A stretch of 53,688 nt of DNA from Carpediemonas membranifera. Lineage: Eukaryota; Fornicata. Location of the stretch: contig JAHDYR010000057.1 in the NCBI GenBank assembly GCA_019828565.1, positions 1 to 53,688 on the forward strand. The letters run 5' to 3'. Made by a program: the position numbers and the translations under genes. This document shows, in pieces, positions 34,442-42,124 of this stretch; position 1 is the stretch's first letter, and every line of letters begins with the position of its first letter. The notes below the pieces were generated by a model. It searched no databases, had not been told where the DNA came from, and saw only the letters and a program-made list of their open reading frames with translations.

Positions 34442-37417
34442 TTATAGACCGTCCAGTTTGGCTTGGTCAGACTTCAAATATATATCTAATGCTTCCAGGT
34501 CCTTGACGGAGTCCCAATCCTGCCATGTCGCCTCCTCGTCCTCGAAACCAGACCAGTGAACGCGGTATTCGCGTTTGGTTCGTGTTCCGTTCCCTCGCGA
34601 TTTGGAAATACGGTCCACTTCCCACTCATCGTTCGCCGTGGCGGCCAAGTCCTTGATCTCTCGCTCGGATAGATTGCCAGGGTTAAATCTGCGTACGCGC
34701 GAGGCGTCGACCTTCAATATCTTGCCTTGGCTTCCCTGGTTGAGGTCCTGAACTTCATAGGCGACCGTCACGCCATCTTGCTTAACCGCACTGACCCGTC
34801 GCATGGGCCCTCGCCATCCTGGCATCAGCTTGTTGGGAGGTCTGGCTGGGTACTTGACCAACACGAACCGGCACAGTAACTCCTGACGTGACGATGCGGC
34901 GTTTGCGAGAGCGTCCTCTCTCATTGCCTGAATTCTAGCCTTCGCTAGCTGGATGGCTTGGCCAGCCGCCGCGCGTCTGTCCTGTATTCTGGCGCTAGTC
35001 GAGTGGGTGCAGATGATGATCTCGTTCGGGATCCTGATGTTGACACCTAGTATGATCTCGGATGGTGAGAGGTGAGTGGGTATCCTGGGCGTCGAATTGA
35101 CGATAAATTGTGCGACAGGTAAGTGCTTGACCCAGTCCGCGTCCCGGAAATGGAACTTTCTGGCCTTCAAGATTTTGAGAACTCCACTGTTGGCCCGTTC
35201 GACGATGCCATTAGATTGCGGGTGATGTGGAGTCGTAACATGGGTGTGGAAACCCATCTCGTCGGCCAGGGACTTCATGAGCTGATTGTTAAACTCGGGC
35301 CCGCCGTCAGTCTGTAAGACCTCGGGGCAGCCATAGCGTAAGACCCAGTTATTAACGAACGCCGTAACTGCGGCTTGCGCAGTCGTACCTGTAACTGGAA
35401 CCAACTCGGTCCACCTACTACACATATCTATGATGACGGAGATGTGCGTGAACCCCTGCGACTTGGGGAACGGACCTAAGGTGTCGATGGCTACTCGCTT
35501 AAACGGTTCATCAACGGCGGTATGCAGACCATCCGGTGTATCGACGTGGGGTCTCTCGAGGACTTGGCACACCGGGCAAGCTGCAATCACCTGGTCGACT
35601 GCGGCTCTCGACACCGACAACCCTTCGGCTCTAAGCTTCTCGGTCGTTAGTCGTCGAGATAGATGGGCGCCGGCGGTGGTGTGTGCTTCTTCAATCTCAT
35701 CGGTCGTAGCTTTGCGAGTGAACATAGTAAACACACGGGACAGACCATCTGCGGCTCCATTGTCCAGGCCGGCGACGTGCTTAATCTCAAAGTCCAAGTC
35801 GGAAATGGCATCGGCCCACCTCCTGACTTTCGGGTTGATGCTACGGTACATGAAGGTAAGGTTTCGGTGGTCAGTGAGTATGGAGAAAGGTCCCCAGGCA
35901 AGGAACTTGCGCCAGCGCTGCAAGGCCGCCACAATGGCGTACGCCTCCTTCTCAATCGTTGACCAACGAGACTGTGTGGCGTTGAAGGCCTTCGACATGT
36001 AACAGACAGGCTTGCCCTCTTGCAATAGGACTGCGCCGTACCCCACTCCCGAGGCGTCGGTCATTATAGAATGCTCCTTCGTGGCGTCGAAAATTGCTAG
36101 GGCGTCAGCGGAGGTAAGGTTCTGCTTGAGCTTATCGAGGGCCTCCTGCTGGGCGGTCAGGCCGAGACTTGTGTGACCGGACATAGCTTTGATTAACGGG
36201 TGTCCGATTTCCGCAAAATGGGGGATGTGATCCCGGAAATAGTTGAGGAATCCTACTAGGCCCTGCATGCCCTTGATGGATGTCGGCATCTGGAGATTTG
36301 CGATGTCGTCTACACGGCTGGGTGCGATGCTCACCTGCCCATCATTGACAACCCAACCTAAGAACTCGACCTCCTGCCTGCCGAATTAGCATTTCTCGCG
36401 ATTGAGCTGGAGCTTGACCTTACGCGCACGGTCCAGGACTCTTTCGAGGTTCGCGAGATATTCGGCCTCGTCGCTGCCGAAGACAATAATATCGTCGATG
36501 TAAATGTAACATGAGCTGCCCACGAGCCCGGCGAAGGCGCGCTCCATGGCCTTCTGGAAGTGAGCTCCTGCGTTGCGCAGCCCGAAAGGCATCCGTCGGT
36601 ATTGATACTGCCCTAGTACGGTGGTAAATGCAGTCAGGGGTCTTGATCGTTCTGTCAAAGGGATCTGGTGGTACCCGGACGACAGGTCTAGAGTCGCGAA
36701 GATCTTCTGTCCTGCGAGCTGTGACAGCACCTCGTCGATACGAGGGATGGGGTAGTCGAACGGCTCAGTAAGCTCGTTAATACGGCGGAAATCGACTACG
36801 AAACGCGACTTGCCTCCCTTCTTAGGCACAGTCATAGCTGGGGAAGCGTATTGTGACTGGCAGGCCTCGATATATTTCTTGGCTAGCAGCGTGTCGATGT
36901 GCTCTCTCACGACGTGTATCTTCGCTGGGGGTACATAGTAAGGTCTGGCGTTCACGACCCGATCGTCCTTCAGAACGAGGTCGTACGGCTCTAGCCTGCT
37001 AGGTTCGTCCCGGTCTTGGAATAGATCGGAGAACCTCTTGATCAGTTCGGCTTGACTCTTGGTCGACTGGTCGGATAGACTAAAAATGGCAGCGTTGTGC
37101 TTGAAAGCTTCGGGGACCTGGACTTCGTCCGAGTCTTCCCCTGACTCTACGTTCACGTCGGGGAGGATTCCCAGCTCGACAAGGTGGGGGTACCCCAGGA
37201 CGACGTCGAACTCAGTATCTAGCACAATCAACTCCGGCTTGAAGGACACTGCCTTAGGTGTAAAGGCTGACGGCATGAGTTTGATGTTCCCTTGCACGGA
37301 ACCTTGGGACTGTATAGTTCCCTTGGCTGTACGCACGCTTCGCTCTTCATCTGATATACGCGTCATACCCTTGGTCAGCTTGGGGGATATAGTGGAGCAG
37401 TTGGCTCCCCGAATCAA
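34442..37417 (-). pseudogene. pol: Element A pol: RT, RNase H, integrase, chromodomain
   Basis: Reverse transcriptase lies at ~36,400-36,950 with the catalytic YIDD (YIYIDDIIVFG) and the MPFGLRNAG motif. A TAA at 36386-36388, right after REKC, interrupts the frame, which then continues in phase (FLGWVVNDG). RNase H has TDASGVGYGAVL. Integrase has the zinc-finger end CPVCQ and a complete DDE triad: AIDTLG, QTDGGPEF and SNGIVER. The C-terminus holds a GPMRRV-type linker region and a chromodomain (WEVDRISKS...YRVHWSGFEDEEATWQDW), which in chromoviruses guides integration to particular chromatin. The stop and upstream frameshift make this copy non-functional as it stands. Confidence 0.93.
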
Positions 37418-38379
37418 TCAAGGCAACGACGTCTCGACCCTCGACCTTAACTTTGCACAGAGGTAGGCTATCTTTGCGTTTGTGTGAAGTCATCGAGAAC
37501 AAGGACAAGTACTGTGGGGATTTACAGAACCTGTCAAGGTGTCCGCTCTTCCCGCACTTCTGACACTTGTTCTTGGGCTTCTTACACTCGTAGACGGCGT
37601 GACCCTTACCACCACAGTTATAGCAAATGAACTGTGAATGATCACGTCTGCCCTTCTTGTCGATAGGCTTAGTCGACGCGTGTTCAGGTCTGGTAGCATG
37701 CGAACGGTCTTCGGTGGGACGTGACTGAGGCTTGCGATCGTTGCGTCGGTGGGAGTTACGGCTCGTGTGGTGGTGCTCGGCGTTGGACGGCTTGTCCTGG
37801 AACGCGTTGGCGATCGCGGTGCTCTCTTGGACTGTTCTGGATAGGGCTAGAACGCGCGGCATGGCATCTTCTAGCGACATGTCCTGGATCACCTCCTTGA
37901 TGCGGTACATCGTCTGGTTGGATCCGAACTTGGAAACAACGAACGTATATGTCGCGTAGTGTCTCGAGGGGGAACTCGGGTTGGACGACTGCCATGGTAA
38001 TACGGAACTTCTTGTTGACTCGAGCAACTTCGATAGGGGAGAAGTCCTTGGCGGTGATTCTAAAGAGACGGAGCTTGTTGACTTCTTGAGTAGGTCTGAG
38101 AGCGCGTCCTAGGCGCTTGATGATCTTGAGGTCCTTCTGGGCTCTGGAGCGAGCGGCACGATGATGTTGATTAAGGAGGAGAGGGATCTCTTCCTCCGCG
38201 TCGTCAAGATCGTCCGCTGGTAGGATTGCTGTCACCATCTCCCGAACCTCGCTGTCGATTAGCTTCTCAATGTCTCGCTTGCCCCCTAAGGCGCGGTAAT
38301 CGTTGAACTTGTCCACAAAGATGAACAGTTCGTTCAGATCTGGCGACTTCAGCAACGGGGGATCGGATTTCTTCAGCAT
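37406..38379 (-). pseudogene. gag: Element A gag and protease
   Basis: The gag ATG at 38,379 is only 20 bases from the 5' LTR. The capsid-like helical part is followed, after a single-base frame change at the C5 run 37968-37972, by a basic linker and two CCHC zinc knuckles (CYNCGGKGHAVYEC and CQKCGKSGHLDRFC), which bind the genomic RNA. The aspartic protease begins with ALIDSG; a second single-base frame change at the G4 run 37407-37410 falls directly after the active-site residues and separates it from pol. Both breaks are explained by one extra base. Confidence 0.88.
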
Positions 38380-38399
38380 TTGAGGGGAATTAACGTTAA
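38380..38399 (-). other. Element A leader with 10-bp palindrome
   Basis: The whole distance from the 5' LTR to the gag ATG is 20 bases. The first ten, TTAACGTTAA (38390-38399), are a perfect palindrome touching the LTR. No primer-binding site complementary to a tRNA 3' end (TGG...) is present. Element B has the same arrangement. Confidence 0.8.
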
Positions 38400-38511
38400 T
38401 GTGCCTCGCTAATGCGGAGAATGCTTTTATAGGGAAAGAAGAAGAGAAAACCCTTGTGCCAATAAATGGCTTAAACTGTATAAATGATTAGTGTGGTCTA
38501 TGACCACCACA
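38400..38511 (-). repeat. Element A 5' LTR (112 bp) with TATA box
   Basis: TGTG...CACA. A TATAAAAG promoter element lies at 38424-38431 (minus strand), leaving only 24 bases to the LTR end, so transcription should start at or near the U5 end and the R region must be very short. It lies directly upstream of the Fanzor 3' fragment but reads away from it. Confidence 0.93.
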
Positions 38512-38515
38512 CCTC

Positions 38516-39334
38516 ATGGGGTTCGACCCGGGCGCAAGGTCCATCGGAGGGTATTACATCAGGCACCCCGATGGCACCACCAGCACCGGCGTCCTTCCAA
38601 AGTGCGGATACACTAAGACGCCAAGTTTCGGCTTTGATATGACGGCCGCGTCGTTCAAGAGCACAAGACTAGTGAGTATCAACAACTCTATTAGGTTTGT
38701 GCTGGACAACGCGAACGACATTTTCGAGGCTGGAATGCGTAAGTCTTTCCGCCGAGTGCGCTTTGCGAACCACATCCTTCGCCAGAAGCACTTCGCCCGC
38801 TGCGGCCAACAGTTGGCTCGGGAGTTCGGTTGGCGTCGCCACCATCCCATCGCCACCCCCATTCGCCTGAAAGTCTTCTACGGGAGCTCGGGATTCACCA
38901 CGCCTGCTGGTATGTTCATTCCTTGCGCGCCATATCGAAAGTTCGCGAGAGAGATTGTTCCCCTTCTCAAGGGGTATAACATTGTCGTCGATCTTAACAT
39001 GGTTAACGAGGATCGCACAACCGTCGTCTGCCCTCACTGCCACGCCCCCTACAAGCGAGTTCGTCCGCGTGATGACCAGCACGTTCACCCACATCGTGTG
39101 ATGCTCTGCGAAAATCCACAGTGCCGTGGTGCTCAGTGGCGCGCAACAGTTCCTGATGCTCTGAATGTTGATCATCGGGACAAGAGTGCTGCAGAGAACA
39201 TCTTGTGGCGTTCTCTTGCCACGGAAGATGAGCTCGGTGGCTCTCCGTTCAGTCGCACCTCGATCCCACGTCTTCAAACATCATTCCAGTATCATCAATT
39301 GGCTAACCGCCAACATTCGTCTACGGACGGATGA
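38516..39334 (+). pseudogene. Fanzor-like RuvC nuclease, catalytic 3' fragment
   Basis: An open frame of 272 residues that starts right after the target duplication. It has the hallmarks of Fanzor, the eukaryotic TnpB relative that cuts DNA with an RNA guide. RuvC-I is MGFDPGARS (Asp4). The alternative catalytic Glu is in VNEDRTT (Glu165), the position characteristic of Fanzors rather than canonical TnpB. The zinc ribbon has C172PHC175 and C198ENPQC203, and RuvC-III is HRDKSAAENI (Asp222). All three catalytic acids are present, but the guide-binding N-terminal half is absent from this piece, so it should be inactive alone. The 5' part lies at 32,258-32,470 on the other side of element A. Confidence 0.75.
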
Positions 39335-39488
39335 TGTTGTGCAGTTTGGCACTTTGATCGTTCCCTGTCTGGGAGGTTCGAAAAATGTGTTTATACTCAA
39401 TTTATACACGCTCACGTAAACATCAGCAAAACCGCGCCCCGCGCGGCATGAGGTGACTTGTTGCCTGGTTAGATGGCCGCCGAAGCAG
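39335..39488 (+). other. Fanzor 3' flank with GC-rich hairpin
   Basis: A strong short hairpin (CCGCGC at 39432-39437, CCC loop, GCGCGG at 39441-39446) lies about 100 bases past the Fanzor stop. In OMEGA systems the guide RNA comes from the 3' end and flank of the nuclease gene, so this is a candidate place for it. A 20-base string at 39380-39399 nearly repeats one at 32071-32090 upstream of the 5' fragment, a possible mark of element ends. Confidence 0.3.
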
Positions 39489-39632
39489 CCCCTGTCGGTT
39501 GAAATCATTTACAGTAAACCGCAGCGGGGTAAAAGTGGTCAAAACTGGACGGAGCAGTTTATAGACCGGTGACACTACCTCCCTTTTTGATGAGAAAACC
39601 CCCAACCTGCAAGGAACGGGGGAAAAAGATGG

Positions 39633-39980
39633 TTAGTAGAGTTTCAGGTTCTTCCTCGCCTTACGGGCCAACCTCTTCATCTCCTCGAGGTGTTTCACTC
39701 CCGAGAGTGGTTCTTCCGTTATGTTTTCGAATCCTACCCACTTGATGGCGGCTGTCCCTTCTTTCCAGTCTACCGATACTACTCGCTCTACCTCCCATTT
39801 TTTCTGGTCGAAGCTTGCAAGTTGAAGCATCATCGTGTCCGTTACGGCATCCGTGTCGAACATCATGAGTTTTTCAATGTGGGTTGATCTGGTCGATCCG
39901 TCGAGTATCGACTGCAGGACTATTCTGTTATTATCAAGTACATCGTGTACCTTCCATGGGCCCCTGTCGGTTGAAATCAT
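39633..39980 (-). pseudogene. Integrase C-terminus plus chromodomain, array unit 1
   Basis: 115 codons. GPWKVHDVLDNNRIVL is the end of the integrase C-terminal SH3-like part; WEVERVVSVDWKEG...IKWVGFENITEEPL is the chromodomain. The first seven codons (MISTDRG) derive from the neighbouring LTR sequence, so the ATG is accidental. No catalytic domain remains. Confidence 0.8.
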
Positions 39981-40104
39981 TTACAGTAAACCGCAGCGGG
40001 GTAAAAGTGGTCAAAACTGGACGGAGCAGTTTATAGACCGGTGACACTACCTCCCTTTTTGATGAGAAAACCCCCAACCTGCAAGGAACGGGGGAAAAAG
40101 ATGG

Positions 40105-40452
40105 TTAGTAGAGTTTCAGGTTCTTCCTCGCCTTACGGGCCAACCTCTTCATCTCCTCGAGGTGTTTCACTCCCGAGAGTGGTTCTTCCGTTATGTTTTC
40201 GAATCCTACCCACTTGATGGCGGCTGTCCCTTCTTTCCAGTCTACCGATACTACTCGCTCTACCTCCCATTTTTTCTGGTCGAAGCTTGCAAGTTGAAGC
40301 ATCATCGTGTCCGTTACGGCATCCGTGTCGAACATCATGAGTTTTTCAATGTGGGTTGATCTGGTCGATCCGTCGAGTATCGACTGCAGGACTATTCTGT
40401 TATTATCAAGTACATCGTGTACCTTCCATGGGCCCCTGTCGGTTGAAATCAT
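40105..40452 (-). pseudogene. Integrase C-terminus plus chromodomain, array unit 2
   Basis: Identical in protein sequence to unit 1, 472 bases to the right. A third, partial copy lies at about 40577-40695 and is cut off within the chromodomain. Confidence 0.8.
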
Positions 40453-40695
40453 TTACAGTAAACCGCAGCGGGGTAAAAGTGGTCAAAACTGGACGGAGCA
40501 GTTTATAGACCGGTGACACTACCTCCCTTTTTGATGAGAAAACCCCCAACCTGCAAGGAACGGGGGAAAAAGATGGTTAGTAGAGTTTCAGGTTCTTCCT
40601 CGCCTTACGGGCCAACCTCTTCATCTCCTCGAGGTGTTTCACTCCCGAGAGTGGTTCTTCCGTTATGTTTTCGAATCCTACCCACTTGATGGCGG

Positions 40696-40750
40696 TGTGA
40701 CCCTAAACTGCGGGAGTTGGTTGCATAAAACTCATTCGTAACACGGCACA
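40696..40750 (+). repeat. Element B 5' LTR (55 bp)
   Basis: TGTGACCC...GGCACA, with a CATAAAA box about 20 bases from the end. One of the shortest LTRs one could expect in a Ty3/gypsy element. Confidence 0.95.
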
Positions 40751-40770
40751 ATATCGATATTACCGGTGAA
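40751..40770 (+). other. Element B leader with 10-bp palindrome
   Basis: Exactly 20 bases separate the 5' LTR from the gag ATG. The first ten, ATATCGATAT (40751-40760), form a perfect palindrome touching the LTR. There is no tRNA-like primer-binding site. The layout is the same as in element A although the sequence is different. Confidence 0.8.
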
Positions 40771-41988
40771 ATGAAGCAATTCACGACTAATGATCCAGAA
40801 AGCGCAATCCAGGCGCTCGCGGATTACACCACTGCAATTATCCACGAGAGAAACCCAACTTCTTTCATCCAAACGCTCACAGCGGACACGGTCGCGAAGT
40901 TAAAGCGTGATTGGCGTCCGACAGCGAAATTTCCCACTCTTGAGAGCCTCCAGACCTCCATTATGTCTGACGCCGAAGCCCGAGCTCAGGCCCGTTCGGA
41001 CGAGGCTCCGCAAGCTATATCCCACAATCCCACCGCAGATGCAATCGCCAAGCGTTTCGCTGCTGCCTTTGAGGCGGCCTGCAAGCGAGCGCAGTACGCA
41101 GAGTGTGTGCGGGTCTCTTCAAACTTCAAGGACCCGGCCCTCACCAGCCTGACAAAGGAGTCAATCTCGGCAGAGATACAACGCGCAATCCCGGAGGCCA
41201 CTGAGAAGGCCAGGACATTCATCACCTCGTACATGAAGGACCCCGCGGCCAACAGATGGTCCGACCTCTTCAGCGCCGCAACCCCGACTGTCCCCGTGCC
41301 TGACGGGACCGACATGACACTCCCAGATTTCTCTGACAAGGTCCCGGAGCCCACCATAGATGAGAAGCCCGACCTGGCCGCCTGGCCAAAGCGTGCTGAT
41401 TTCCCCGACGTTTACGCTTACCTCCGCGCCGAGGCAAAGGCGATCATCCCCTACATCGTTTATACGCTCCTACCGACCCTCGACATGGGATCGAGACTGA
41501 AGATGGTGCGCGACAAGGCATCCGGCCTTAGATTCTTCGGCCCAGCCGTCGAGCACCGACTCGCCGTCTTCAAGCTACGTAGGATCCTCAACGCTTACGA
41601 TCCATGCGTCCCAGACATCGAGGCACTAACCTACAACTCGACCGAGCGCTTACTGGGGTCGATCTTCCTCAAGGGCTATAGCAAGGACGCCGAGGCTCTT
41701 TACGAGGACATCATCGAGGACCCAGCCGAGTCAATCGACGATCTTCTTTCTCGCCTCGAGAACCTCGACGTCGATCACGACGAACGCGTTATTGTCCCGT
41801 GGCGGGCGTTCGCGGTAACATCCCAACCCGCCGACCAGAAAGACAGCGGCCGTCGCGCCCCTGGCAAGCAAAAAGCCGACAGTACTGCCCCATACAAGCG
41901 ATCCCTATCTCCAGTTCAAAGACAAGCACAAGTATGCCATCCCACAGCACTTCAACAAGTGGTGCAAGTCTCATGGGTGGATCAGTAA
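40771..41988 (+). CDS. gag: Element B gag
   Basis: A 405-residue frame. It is helical and capsid-like (central part ~190-330). At the A5 run 41870-41874 the coherent reading moves forward by one base into the pol frame, where a zinc-binding motif follows (KWCKSHGWISNHTTESC), a C-x2-H...H-x4-C variant of the usual gag knuckle. The last ~35 residues of this frame are therefore probably not the true end. Either a real +1 recoding site or one extra A explains the change. Confidence 0.85.
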   Translation: MKQFTTNDPESAIQALADYTTAIIHERNPTSFIQTLTADTVAKLKRDWRPTAKFPTLESLQTSIMSDAEARAQARSDEAPQAISHNPTADAIAKRFAAAFEAACKRAQYAECVRVSSNFKDPALTSLTKESISAEIQRAIPEATEKARTFITSYMKDPAANRWSDLFSAATPTVPVPDGTDMTLPDFSDKVPEPTIDEKPDLAAWPKRADFPDVYAYLRAEAKAIIPYIVYTLLPTLDMGSRLKMVRDKASGLRFFGPAVEHRLAVFKLRRILNAYDPCVPDIEALTYNSTERLLGSIFLKGYSKDAEALYEDIIEDPAESIDDLLSRLENLDVDHDERVIVPWRAFAVTSQPADQKDSGRRAPGKQKADSTAPYKRSLSPVQRQAQVCHPTALQQVVQVSWVDQ

Positions 41989-42124
41989 CCATACGACAGA
42001 GTCATGCAGGTTCCTCGCACGGCAGAAGGACAACCAGTCCAAGGGCACCTCCGGCTCCTCTCAGCCGCGGAAGAACGACCAGAAGCAGACCAGCGGTACG
42101 CAGTCCGACCGTCGGGCCGGCAAC

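Larger units (their letters stand above)
32471..38511 (-). mobile_element. Element A: Ty3/gypsy chromovirus with ~110-bp LTRs
   Basis: A 6,041-bp LTR retrotransposon on the minus strand. Its 5' LTR is 38400-38511 and its 3' LTR 32471-32579, both TGTG...CACA. The four-base target duplication CCTC lies at 32467-32470 and 38512-38515. A polypurine tract (GGAGGGGCAG) directly precedes the 3' LTR. Gene order is gag, protease, reverse transcriptase, RNase H, integrase, chromodomain, which defines a chromovirus. Reading is broken by two single-base shifts and one stop. The LTRs differ by one substitution and one 3-nt indel, so the insertion is fairly recent. Between pol and the 3' LTR lie 1.86 kb with an antisense gene, unusual for this group. 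Confidence 0.93.
39489..40695 (-). repeat. Tandem array D: 472-bp chromodomain-LTR units (2.56 copies)
   Basis: Units run 39489-39960, 39961-40432 and 40433-40695 (partial), apparently identical. On the minus strand each unit holds the integrase C-terminus, a chromodomain ending in KNLKLY, a purine tract (GGGAGGTAG) and an 82-bp LTR starting TGTC and ending GACA (39493-39574, 39965-40046, 40437-40518) with a CTATAAAC box. Each is therefore the 3' end of one chromovirus lineage, fused head-to-tail at the LTR end. Unequal recombination of truncated copies could produce this. The third unit is cut by the LTR of element B. Confidence 0.9.

Noticed and set aside
32471-38511. CRISPR-like interpretation of the short direct repeats
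   Set aside because: They are two LTRs of one retrotransposon with gag-pol between; no repeat-spacer array exists anywhere in the window.
38516-38545. GGTTCGACCCGGG as a tRNA B-box
   Set aside because: It lies in the coding sequence of RuvC-I of the Fanzor fragment and no tRNA fold is present.
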